A stretch of DNA of 8,211 bases, from positions 1 to 8,211 of the forward strand of contig JBEAPO010000092.1 in the NCBI GenBank assembly GCA_041164425.1, in the 5' to 3' direction. This stretch comes from F1-20-MAGs119 sp041164425. GTDB taxonomy: Bacteria > Actinomycetota > Acidimicrobiia > Acidimicrobiales > Ilumatobacteraceae. Below are positions 1 to 5,997 of this stretch, one piece after another. Made by a program: the position numbers and the translations under genes. Numbering within the stretch: the stretch's first letter is position 1; every line of letters begins with the position of its first letter. A model generated the notes under the pieces. That model saw only the letters and a list, made by a program, of their open reading frames with translations, had not been told where the DNA came from and made no database searches.

Positions 1-263
1 ACGAAGAAGACAACCTCGAGATACTCCAGATCACCAACGAAGACGAGGCTCGCCAGTTGAAGCGCCTCGACGTCGTGAAGGGCAAGCGCGATCAGGCCGC
101 CGTCGATGCGGTGTTGGCGAAGCTCGCGAAAGAGGCTGCCGATCCTGAGATCAACCTCATGCCGACGCTTGTCGAAGCGGTGGGTCAATACGCGACGCTC
201 GGGGAAATCATGAACACGATGGCCGCAGTCTTTGGCCGCCACGTCGAGGTGCCCACGATCTAG
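1..263 (+). CDS. Acyl-CoA mutase large subunit (methylmalonyl-CoA mutase family), C-terminal end only
   Basis: This is the last 86 residues of a cobalamin-dependent acyl-CoA mutase catalytic subunit; the 5' part lies outside the window and the first whole codon is at 3. The family rearranges acyl-CoA carbon skeletons (methylmalonyl-, isobutyryl-, ethylmalonyl- or 2-hydroxyisobutyryl-CoA) using adenosylcobalamin. The visible part matches the end of the family's TIM-barrel domain: a charged helix with an R-x-x-x-A-V-D-A-x-L-like pattern, then NLMPTLVEAV and a YATLGEI stretch, which is a strongly conserved block. The protein stops about 20 residues after that block instead of running into a linker and B12-binding domain, so it is the split (large-subunit) type and needs a separate B12 subunit. 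A candidate lies at 7327-7746. Which acyl-CoA it uses cannot be told, because the substrate-binding residues are outside the window. It is followed after 26 bp by the kinase-like gene, probably in one operon. Confidence 0.88.
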   Translation, partial: EEDNLEILQITNEDEARQLKRLDVVKGKRDQAAVDAVLAKLAKEAADPEINLMPTLVEAVGQYATLGEIMNTMAAVFGRHVEVPTI

Positions 264-289
264 GGGCACGTCACACGATTGGGGGAATC

Positions 290-1339
290 GTGCACAACAT
301 CAACGAAATGCCGGCGCGGATCGCAGCCTTCCTTGCGAAGGTCGAACCGGGTTGGAAGAACGTGAAGGTCGACTCGTACGACGTCATGACCGGTGGATAC
401 AGCCGTCTCCTCGCCCGTGCAGAGGTGATGCACGCGGGTGGCCACGAAACGCTCGTGCTGCGCGGAGACCCGCCCAAGGATCGTCAACTCATCGAGACGA
501 GCCGCCAGCAGGAGTACGAACTGTTGCGTGTCGTTGCCGATCACGGCGTGCGCACGCCGCGTGCTCTCTACTTCGACCCGACTGGTGCCGACCTCGGCAC
601 CGCCACGATCGTTCTCGAGTACTCGAAGTGCGCTTCGTTCGTGCCGTGGTTCAACGCCGGTGGTTCGCTCGACGGTCTGCATCTGCGGCTTGCCGAAGCA
701 ATTGCCTCGTACCAGTCCGTGCCACTCGAAAAATTGCCGGCCAGCATTGAGCGTCCTGTGAGTTGGGACGCGTACATGACCAAGCGCATCGATGCCTGGC
801 GGCAGGCGAGTCACAACCATGTCGAGTCGTTGCCCATCTTCCACTACGTCGCCGAGTGGCTCGATGCGCACCGTCCGCCCGCGGCGCCGCTCGTCCTGCG
901 GCACGGTGACTTCCAGAGTTCAAACGTGATGATCTCTTCCGACGGCCATTTCGAGATGATCGACTGGGAGCTCGCCGGAATCGGCGACCCGCGCGAGGAC
1001 ATGGGTTACTTCAAGGCCGTCGCGCAGGCGATGCCGCCCGACCTTCTCGACGACACCCGCATCGAAGAATTCTGCGCGCGGTATCGGGATCTGACGGGCC
1101 TGAACGAACTGCAGGTGAACCCCGCAACCGTCGCCTATTTCCTCATTCTCGGTGTCGTCGGTACGGTCGAACAGTTGATGCACGGTGGCGCCAAGTGGGC
1201 AACGGGGGAGAATCATCTCTTCAACTCGGTGTTCAACATGTCGTCCGTCATCTTCGGACAGAGCATGTGGCTGGCGGCCGCCTCGCAGTTGGCCGAGCCG
1301 ATGAAGCAGATCGCCGCAGCGGCGAGAGGGGGCAAGTGA
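290..1339 (+). CDS. Phosphotransferase family protein (APH/choline-kinase fold, ACAD10-like)
   Basis: This 349-residue protein has the aminoglycoside-phosphotransferase/protein-kinase-like fold. The Brenner motif HGDFQSSNVM is at residues 205-214 (catalytic Asp207, Asn212), and the metal-binding Asp225 sits in IDWE, followed by GDPREDMGY at 232-240. The N-lobe has a GGYS loop (35-38) and a VLRGDP strand (56-61) where the classical ATP-binding lysine is replaced by Arg, as is common in the ACAD10-like branch. That branch is usually found beside acyl-CoA dehydrogenases or acyl-CoA enzymes and is not an antibiotic-resistance enzyme; human ACAD10/11 fuse such a kinase to an acyl-CoA dehydrogenase and act on 4-hydroxy acids. 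A role in phosphorylating a hydroxyacyl substrate next to the mutase is therefore inference. The start is GTG 290, with GGGGGAA just upstream (281-287, a short spacing); ATG 308 is an alternative. The stop overlaps the next start (TGATG), indicating translational coupling. Confidence 0.9.
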   Translation: MHNINEMPARIAAFLAKVEPGWKNVKVDSYDVMTGGYSRLLARAEVMHAGGHETLVLRGDPPKDRQLIETSRQQEYELLRVVADHGVRTPRALYFDPTGADLGTATIVLEYSKCASFVPWFNAGGSLDGLHLRLAEAIASYQSVPLEKLPASIERPVSWDAYMTKRIDAWRQASHNHVESLPIFHYVAEWLDAHRPPAAPLVLRHGDFQSSNVMISSDGHFEMIDWELAGIGDPREDMGYFKAVAQAMPPDLLDDTRIEEFCARYRDLTGLNELQVNPATVAYFLILGVVGTVEQLMHGGAKWATGENHLFNSVFNMSSVIFGQSMWLAAASQLAEPMKQIAAAARGGK

Positions 1340-1749
1340 TGTTTTCCAAGCCAACCACCGAACAACTGCTCGCCGGCATCGCCGAGCAACTTCGCACCAC
1401 CGTGATGGCCGAGGTTCAGACCGAGCCGACGAAGATCCTCCTCCAGCAGATCGATCAGATTCTGATGGGTTGCTCGCGGCGGGCGGCACATGAGATCGCC
1501 TTCATCCATGACGAAGCACAGCGTGTCGCCGCGCTCACGGGCAGGGAAATGGGTTCGCCCGCGAGCCTGCACCTCGACGACGTCGTTGCCTGGTACCACC
1601 GGGTCAGCGGCGCGCTGTCGGATGAGGTCGAGGCGGCATTCGCGTCGGGCGACCAGGCCCGTATCGACTCGGCACGTGCAGCACTCGACGCGCGATCCGC
1701 GGTGGAGATGCAGATCCTCGGCGCGCTCGATCTCGTCGGTCGCGGCTGA
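1339..1749 (+). CDS. Small helical protein, probably DUF6285-like
   Basis: The product is 136 residues, charged and Ala-rich, and appears entirely alpha-helical, with no signal peptide, membrane segment or recognisable catalytic motif. The N-terminal pattern PTTEQLLAGIAEQLRTTV resembles the start of DUF6285 proteins (P-x-x-x-E-L-L-x-A-V-A-x-x-L-R). These are commonly encoded right after ACAD10-like phosphotransferases and near acyl-CoA dehydrogenases; I assign this from memory of the family, not from a search. Its ATG is embedded in the stop codon of the kinase gene (TGATG), so the two are probably translationally coupled and may form a complex or share a pathway. ATG 1339 is preferred over longer in-frame alternatives because those would run deep into the kinase gene. 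Biochemical function is unknown. Confidence 0.75.
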   Translation: MFSKPTTEQLLAGIAEQLRTTVMAEVQTEPTKILLQQIDQILMGCSRRAAHEIAFIHDEAQRVAALTGREMGSPASLHLDDVVAWYHRVSGALSDEVEAAFASGDQARIDSARAALDARSAVEMQILGALDLVGRG

Positions 1750-1757
1750 AGGCGAAG

Positions 1758-2018
1758 ATGGTCGAGGCGCCGGCGGGCTGGTCGTTCGTCGACGATGCCT
1801 TCGTGCGTGAGTTCACTTTCCCGACTTTTGCCCGAGCGGCGGAGTTCGTCGCACGTGTCGGCCGAATCGCCGATGACATCGACCACCATCCTGAGGTGTC
1901 GCTTCGTTACCCCGGAATCGTCACGGTGCACACCACTTCTCACGACACTGGAGGAGTCACGGCACGTGACGTGCGGCTGGCTGCGCTCGTCGGCGCGCTC
2001 GCCGACGATGGGCGCTAA
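1758..2018 (+). CDS. Pterin-4a-carbinolamine dehydratase (short form)
   Basis: This enzyme dehydrates 4a-hydroxytetrahydropterin, recycling the pterin cofactor of aromatic amino-acid hydroxylases; many bacterial homologues have no paired hydroxylase, and their role is unsettled. In this 86-residue protein the family signature is clear: DDIDHHPEVSLRY at 39-51 with the paired active-site His43 and His44, then a third His62 in SHDTGGVTARD (61-71). A GW pair at 7-8 matches the start of the conserved domain, but the usual first helix (about 10-12 residues ending in L-P-G-W) is missing; most homologues are about 90-105 residues. No in-frame ATG or GTG directly upstream would restore it. It begins 8 bp after the helical-protein gene, consistent with the same operon. 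The stop codon overlaps the stop of the opposing SnoaL gene. No aromatic amino-acid hydroxylase is visible in the window. Confidence 0.88.
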   Translation: MVEAPAGWSFVDDAFVREFTFPTFARAAEFVARVGRIADDIDHHPEVSLRYPGIVTVHTTSHDTGGVTARDVRLAALVGALADDGR

Positions 2019-2524
2019 AGCCCGAGGGGAGTGCCGTTACCTCGGTCGGCGTCGCCGTGGCGAAACTTCGCCGAATCGATCGCCATCGGCGTCGTGATTG
2101 TCTCGGATTTCGTCGCTTCGTGCACGCAGATGCGGGCCTTGATGCGCCATTCATCGTTCCGACGCTCGTAGGTGTCGAGGTATCGGCCCCACCACGTCTC
2201 GGCGATCTTACGGCCATCCTCCTCGCGAAAGACGTAGGTGACGTTGTAGATCTCGCCGTGTCCGGTTCCTGCTGCTTCGTCGACCTCGATTGCGTGGTTC
2301 ATCACGCAGTGCATCGTCGCCGTGAACCGGCGGTGCGTCGACACGACGCGGTCGCAGAATTCCATCGCATTGCCAACGAACACACCGTGATCGTCGGTCG
2401 CGTCGGGCCAATACGCAGTTTTCATGAGGTCACCGTCGAGACGGTCGACGCCGCGTGCGTACCGAGCCGCAACCTGCCGGATCTGGTCGTGAGCCGAGAG
2501 TTCCGTCACCTTCTGCGTCGCCAT
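2015..2524 (-). CDS. SnoaL-like / NTF2-fold protein (SnoaL_4 type)
   Basis: The product is 169 residues with the NTF2/SnoaL cone fold, close to the subgroup related to aromatic-ring dioxygenase beta subunits and bile-acid 7-alpha-dehydratase (BaiE). Diagnostic stretches are an N-terminal helix with RYARGVDRLDGDL (21-33), YWPDATDDHGVFVG (38-51) with the Asp-Asp-His cluster, TMHCVMNHAIEVD (70-82) with His72 and His77, and the final sheet WWGRYLDTYERRNDEWRI (111-128). Members act as small isomerases, dehydratases or hydrolases, or have no enzyme activity; the substrate here is unknown. The start ATG at 2524 is chosen because GGGGGGAAG lies 2 bp upstream on the minus strand (2535-2527) and a -10-like TACACT lies about 29 bp upstream. 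Longer in-frame extensions would run into pgi. Its 3' end overlaps the pterin dehydratase stop. It is probably functionally linked to the nearby SDR and P450, by context only. Confidence 0.85.
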   Translation of the reverse strand: MATQKVTELSAHDQIRQVAARYARGVDRLDGDLMKTAYWPDATDDHGVFVGNAMEFCDRVVSTHRRFTATMHCVMNHAIEVDEAAGTGHGEIYNVTYVFREEDGRKIAETWWGRYLDTYERRNDEWRIKARICVHEATKSETITTPMAIDSAKFRHGDADRGNGTPLGL

Positions 2525-2552
2525 CGCTTCCCCCCGTTCGATTGCTGTCTGC

Positions 2553-2575
2553 AGTGTAAATCGTCGGGTTAGCGT
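2553..2575. promoter_or_regulatory. Divergent promoter pair for the SnoaL gene (-) and pgi (+)
   Basis: The 58-bp gap between the two start codons holds two outward-facing -10-like hexamers. TAGCGT at 2570-2575 reads toward pgi and ends 7 bp before its ATG at 2583, which is the spacing expected if transcription begins at the A of the start codon (leaderless). TACACT on the minus strand (2558-2553) reads toward the SnoaL gene and would leave a leader of about 22 nt containing its Shine-Dalgarno. No convincing -35 box is seen for either. These are motif matches only. Confidence 0.45.
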
Positions 2576-2582
2576 GACTCCC

Positions 2583-4178
2583 ATGGAAGAGTCGGTGCGC
2601 AGGGTCTGGGCAGCCCTCGACCGCGAGGCGGCCCGGCTCGCAGGCGTGACGATCGCCGATCTCTTCGCGGCCGACGCGGGTCGAACCGACTCCATGGTCT
2701 TTCCGGCAGCCGACCTGCGCGTCGACTTCTCCCGTCAGCGCCTCGACTTCGCGGTACTGCGAGCGCTGACGGCGCTCGCCGAGGCGACCGAAGTGCGCGA
2801 AAAACGCGCGGCAATGTTCGCCGGCGAACCAATCAACACGACCGAACGCCGCGCCGTTTTGCACACCGCGCTGCGAGCGCCCGCGGGCACACGAGTCGAG
2901 GTCGATGGCACGGATGTCGTCGCCGAGGTTCACCACACTCTCGAGCGAATGGAGCGACTCGCTGCAGAAGTGAGAACTTCGGGTATCAGGACCATCGTGA
3001 ACATCGGTATCGGTGGCAGTGACCTCGGCCCGGCGATGGCGGCGCTCGCGCTTGCACCTTTCGTCGGTACCGGCGTCGATGCCCGTTTCGTATCGAACGT
3101 CGACCCTGCCGACCTTGCCGCGTGTCTCGCCGATCTCGACCCACGTACCACTGCGTTCGTCGTCGCTTCGAAGACGTTCACCACCCAGGAGACGATGGCC
3201 AATGCGACGAGTGCCGTGCGCTGGCTCGCCTCGGGTCTGGGTCTCGACGTCGAGGCGGCGGTCGAGGCGCGGGTCTATGCGGTTTCGTCCAACATTGCCG
3301 CAGCTGGCGCCTTCGGTGTTCCGGCTGAACACGTTCTGCCGATGTGGGACTGGGTGGGCGGTCGGTATTCACTCGCGTCCGCCATCGGTTTTTCGCTCAT
3401 GTGTTCGATCGGCGCCGCAAACTTCCGCGACATGCTCGCGGGTATGCACTCGATCGACCGACACTTTGTCGAAGCGCCGTTCGAGGAAAACGTCCCCATG
3501 TTGATGGGTCTCGTCGGAGTGCTCAACCGCAACGGCTTCGGTTACGGCTCGCGAGCGGTCATTCCGTATTTGCAGCAACTGGGTCGGTTCCCCGCCTACC
3601 TGCAGCAACTCGAGATGGAAAGCAACGGCAAGCGCGCGGATGCCGAGGGCGACTTGGTCGAACGCCACACGTCACCGGTGGTGTGGGGTGAACCTGGAAC
3701 GAACGGTCAGCACGCGTTCTTCCAGTTGCTCCACCAGGGGACCGACGTGGTTGCGGTCGACTTCATCGGTGCGCGCAGGTCCACCGCCTCGGGCATCGAC
3801 GACGAAGATGTCGCGTCACAACACGAAAAACTCGTCGCGAACCTCTTCGCGCAGGCAGCCGCTCTCGCATTCGGCGCTCCGGCGGCCACCGACAACCCCG
3901 ATGCCCTCGGTGAACACCGCGCGTTCCCCGGAAACCGCCCGTCGACAACGATTCTCATGGACGCGCTCACGCCCTCGACGCTCGGTCAATTGATTGCCCT
4001 CTACGAACATGCGACTTTCGTTCAGGGCGTCGTATGGGGCATCAACAGCTTCGACCAATGGGGCGTGGAACTCGGCAAGGTTCTGGCCGGCGACGTGTTG
4101 CGACACATCGCCGACCCGACCGCACCCACGAACCTCGACCCCGCAACGCGTGCAGCGGTCGCCTGGTTCAAGGCCTAG
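2583..4178 (+). CDS. pgi: Glucose-6-phosphate isomerase
   Basis: This cytoplasmic enzyme interconverts glucose-6-phosphate and fructose-6-phosphate in glycolysis and gluconeogenesis. The product is 531 residues, close to the usual length of about 540-550. Both family signatures are present: DWVGGRYSLASAIG (256-269) and the C-terminal block GVVWGINSFDQWGVELGK (482-499). Sugar-phosphate-binding loops GIGGSDLGP (142-150) and SKTFTTQET (196-204) are intact. Catalytic residues inferred from the rabbit enzyme are Arg261, Glu370 in GEPGTNGQHAF, His384 in LHQG and Lys499. ATG 2583 is preferred to the GTG at 2574 because it fits a leaderless start 7 bp after a TAGCGT hexamer, and there is no Shine-Dalgarno before either. 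The gene is monocistronic, divergent from the SnoaL gene and convergent with the SDR gene. It looks like a housekeeping copy; nothing in its composition suggests recent transfer. Confidence 0.97.
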   Translation: MEESVRRVWAALDREAARLAGVTIADLFAADAGRTDSMVFPAADLRVDFSRQRLDFAVLRALTALAEATEVREKRAAMFAGEPINTTERRAVLHTALRAPAGTRVEVDGTDVVAEVHHTLERMERLAAEVRTSGIRTIVNIGIGGSDLGPAMAALALAPFVGTGVDARFVSNVDPADLAACLADLDPRTTAFVVASKTFTTQETMANATSAVRWLASGLGLDVEAAVEARVYAVSSNIAAAGAFGVPAEHVLPMWDWVGGRYSLASAIGFSLMCSIGAANFRDMLAGMHSIDRHFVEAPFEENVPMLMGLVGVLNRNGFGYGSRAVIPYLQQLGRFPAYLQQLEMESNGKRADAEGDLVERHTSPVVWGEPGTNGQHAFFQLLHQGTDVVAVDFIGARRSTASGIDDEDVASQHEKLVANLFAQAAALAFGAPAATDNPDALGEHRAFPGNRPSTTILMDALTPSTLGQLIALYEHATFVQGVVWGINSFDQWGVELGKVLAGDVLRHIADPTAPTNLDPATRAAVAWFKA

Positions 4179-4224
4179 CGGGCGACAACCGAACTTCTGG
4201 AGTCGCCCTTAGCGGGCGACAACC
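4176..4224. repeat. 15-bp direct repeat spanning the two convergent stop codons
   Basis: TAGCGGGCGACAACC occurs perfectly at 4176-4190 and again at 4210-4224, 34 bp apart. The first copy begins with the pgi stop codon; the second contains the SDR stop codon (minus strand) and its last codons. The sequence between the copies shows no further clear similarity. Confidence 0.85.
4180..4220. terminator. Possible bidirectional termination structure between pgi and the SDR gene
   Basis: GTCGCCC at 4202-4208 can pair with GGGCGAC on its left (4180-4186, 15-nt loop) or on its right (4214-4220, 5-nt loop TTAGC). Both stems are 7 bp and GC-rich, and they are mutually exclusive. The location between two convergent stop codons suits a shared terminator. 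Neither strand has a proper T-run after the stem, so this would be a weak or non-canonical intrinsic terminator. Confidence 0.35.
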
Positions 4225-5024
4225 ATCTTCACGTCGTTCCAGGTGGCGGACATGCCGGCGCCTGTGGTGATGCCGGCATCAACGGTGATGTTCTGGCCGG
4301 TGATGTAGCTGCCGCCGTCGCTCCAGAGGAACATCACGGTCTCGGCGATGTCGCTGGCGTGGGGAGCACGCTTCAGCGGCGACATGGTTGCCATGCGCTC
4401 GGCGGCCTTTTCGACGGCGTCCGGGTCGCCCGTGATGACGTGCGCGGTCATGCCCGTCGGAATCGACCCGGGTGCGATCGAGTTGGAACGAATGCGGTGA
4501 CCAGCGAGCTCTGAGGCGGCGCTGCGAGCGAGGCCGATGACCCCGGCCTTCGCCATTGCGTAGGCGTGCGGTCCGAGACCCCCCATGACGCCGGCAACGG
4601 ATGCGGTGCCGACGATGCAGCCTCCGTTGCCTGCTGCGATCATCACGCGCGCAGCGTGCTTGTATGTGGTGAAGACACCGCGCACAAGCACGGCCATGGT
4701 CTTGTCGAAGTCCTCGAGCGGCGTCGCGGCGATGGGTCCGGAGATGCCCACGATGCCGGCATTGGCGAAGCAGCCATCGAGGCGACCCCACTTCGCGATT
4801 GCGGCATCGGCTGCGGCGGCGACGTCTGCTTCGTTCGTGACGTCGCACTTGACGAAGATCGCCTTGTCGCCAAGTGACTTGGCAACCGCCTCGCCGCGCT
4901 CGACGCCGTAGTCGGCGATGACAACCTTGCCGCCCTCCGCCACTGCGAGACGAGCGGTTTCCTCACCCAGTCCGCTTGCACCTCCGGTGACGAGCGCAAC
5001 CTTTCCTTCGAAACGACCAGCCAT
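4209..5024 (-). CDS. SDR-family NAD(P)-dependent oxidoreductase
   Basis: This 271-residue classical short-chain dehydrogenase/reductase has a Rossmann fold. The cofactor motif TGGASGLG is at 13-20, and Asp38 after the second strand (VVIAD) favours NAD over NADP. CDVT (60-63) contacts the adenine, NAG is at 88-90, and the catalytic residues are Ser142 and the Tyr155-x-x-x-Lys159 pair in YAMAK. The PGSIPTGM segment (185-192) precedes the substrate loop, and the ITGQNITVDAG ending (241-251) is typical, with about 20 extra residues after it. It likely oxidises or reduces a secondary alcohol or ketone; the substrate is unknown. ATG 5024 is selected by the family's conserved N-terminus (MAGRFEGKVALVTG) and by an AAGGGGGA Shine-Dalgarno a few bases upstream (5036-5029). 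It is divergent from the TIM-barrel gene and convergent with pgi. The much longer open frame continuing upstream to 6083 runs antisense to two real genes and is not coding. Confidence 0.95.
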   Translation of the reverse strand: MAGRFEGKVALVTGGASGLGEETARLAVAEGGKVVIADYGVERGEAVAKSLGDKAIFVKCDVTNEADVAAAADAAIAKWGRLDGCFANAGIVGISGPIAATPLEDFDKTMAVLVRGVFTTYKHAARVMIAAGNGGCIVGTASVAGVMGGLGPHAYAMAKAGVIGLARSAASELAGHRIRSNSIAPGSIPTGMTAHVITGDPDAVEKAAERMATMSPLKRAPHASDIAETVMFLWSDGGSYITGQNITVDAGITTGAGMSATWNDVKMVVAR

Positions 5025-5055
5025 GATTTCCCCCTTCGTCGGCGTGTTCGCGCCA

Positions 5056-5065
5056 ACTGTAGTGT
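5056..5065. promoter_or_regulatory. Overlapping divergent -10 motifs, SDR (-) and TIM-barrel gene (+)
   Basis: Within the 78-bp gap, TAGTGT at 5060-5065 reads toward the TIM-barrel gene and TACAGT on the minus strand (5061-5056) reads toward the SDR gene. The two hexamers share two base pairs, so polymerase could not open both at once. Predicted leaders are about 30 nt (plus) and 25 nt (minus), each containing a good Shine-Dalgarno. No clear -35 box is seen on either strand. Confidence 0.4.
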
Positions 5066-5090
5066 CGGGCGAGCGAGGGGCCGAATTCAG

Positions 5091-5097
5091 GGAGGGG
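5091..5097 (+). promoter_or_regulatory. Ribosome binding site of the TIM-barrel gene
   Basis: GGAGGGG sits 5 bp before ATG 5103, a strong Shine-Dalgarno that fixes this start even though the first 20 or so residues are not typical of the family. Confidence 0.75.
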
Positions 5098-5102
5098 ACA
5101 CG

Positions 5103-5936
5103 ATGTCGAAGCCGCCGTACGGGGTCGGAGCCGGCCGCATCAAGGGAACGGGTACGCGACAGACCATCATTGCTTACTTCTCGATGCGCGGAGTTGGATT
5201 CGAAGAACGATGCGCGGCGGCTGCCGCCGCCGGATTCGACGGCATCGGGTACAACGCTGCCGAGTACCTGAAGTTGCGATCCGAGGGCTGGACCGACGAT
5301 CGCTTCCAGTCGATTCTCGACGAGCACGGCGTGCGCATACTCGAACTCGAGGCCTTGCGTCTGCTCGACGACGAAGCATCGCGCGATTTCGAACACATCG
5401 CGCGGACCTTCGGCGCCGAGCGTGTTCAGGTCATCGCACCTTTCGCGGGCAACGTCGACATCGACCTCAACGTCGCTGGTCGGTGGATAGGTGACCTTGC
5501 GCGGCGCACCGAGGATGCGGGTGTGAACTACGCGATCGAGTTCCTTCCGCCCACCCGTATCCCCGACATCGCGACCGCACAGAAGGTTTGCTCCATTGCC
5601 GGCCATTCGAACGTGGGTCTGTGTGTCGACACTTGGCACGTGTATCGCGGTGGCGGTGCGGTGTCGTTGGCCGATCTCGATTTTTCGCGGGTGAAGAACG
5701 TGCAGGTCGACGACGGCACGATGAAGCCCGTCGACCCCGACTACATCCCCGACTGCATCCACAACCGGGAACTGCTGGGTGACGGTGAGTTTCCGCTGGT
5801 CGATTTCTTCCGCTCGACGCCGCCGAATGCGCCGATCTCGGTTGAGATCATCGATGACGACCTCGACCTCATTCCGGCAGCCGAGCGGGCCGAACGGATG
5901 GCCCGGTCCCTCGAGCGCACCCTCGCGAAGATCTGA
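5103..5936 (+). CDS. Xylose-isomerase-like TIM-barrel protein (sugar phosphate isomerase/epimerase family)
   Basis: This 277-residue protein belongs to the AP-endonuclease-2/xylose-isomerase-like TIM-barrel superfamily. After an unusual 20-residue lead comes strand 1 (TIIAYFSM, 21-28), helix 1 with AAAAGFDGIGYNAAEY (41-55), and then the divalent-metal site expected of the family: Glu146 in YAIEFLP, Asp176 and His179 in VDTWHV, Gln201 in VQVDD, and Glu248 in VEII. RELLGDGEFPL (222-232) is a typical substrate-site segment of the IolE/IolI/hydroxypyruvate-isomerase-like branch. It could be a sugar or inositol epimerase, isomerase or dehydratase, or act on another polyhydroxy or keto compound; nothing fixes the substrate. 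It is divergent from the SDR gene, so the two may be co-regulated. The P450 gene follows after 61 bp on the same strand and may be co-transcribed. Confidence 0.9.
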   Translation: MSKPPYGVGAGRIKGTGTRQTIIAYFSMRGVGFEERCAAAAAAGFDGIGYNAAEYLKLRSEGWTDDRFQSILDEHGVRILELEALRLLDDEASRDFEHIARTFGAERVQVIAPFAGNVDIDLNVAGRWIGDLARRTEDAGVNYAIEFLPPTRIPDIATAQKVCSIAGHSNVGLCVDTWHVYRGGGAVSLADLDFSRVKNVQVDDGTMKPVDPDYIPDCIHNRELLGDGEFPLVDFFRSTPPNAPISVEIIDDDLDLIPAAERAERMARSLERTLAKI

Positions 5937-5981
5937 CCGAGTGGGGTCGGCGGCCCTGACTTGCCGAAATCCATGTCGGAT

Positions 5982-5988
5982 GGGGGAG
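5982..5988 (+). promoter_or_regulatory. Ribosome binding site of the P450 gene
   Basis: GGGGGAG lies 9 bp before ATG 5998. It overlaps the in-frame ATG at 5980, so it cannot serve that codon; this favours 5998 as the start. Confidence 0.6.
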
Positions 5989-5997
5989 AATGAGCGG

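Noticed and set aside
260..904. Minus-strand open frame of 214 codons opposite the kinase-like gene
   Set aside because: It lies antisense to a gene with intact catalytic motifs and has no recognisable domain.
290..1339. Aminoglycoside resistance kinase
   Set aside because: The Brenner motif is shared by the whole fold. The VLR strand in the N-lobe and the acyl-CoA gene context fit the ACAD10-like branch better than antibiotic phosphotransferases.
2010..2023. GGGC-6 nt-GCCC hairpin over the convergent stop codons
   Set aside because: The stem is only 4 bp with no T-run on either side; it is expected by chance in this GC-rich sequence.
2430..3332. Minus-strand open frame of 300 codons opposite pgi
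   Set aside because: It shows no family resemblance, lies antisense to a clear pgi and crosses the divergent promoter; such shadows are common in GC-rich DNA.
5980..5982. Alternative P450 start ATG six codons upstream
   Set aside because: It overlaps the only good Shine-Dalgarno, which is correctly spaced for ATG 5998.
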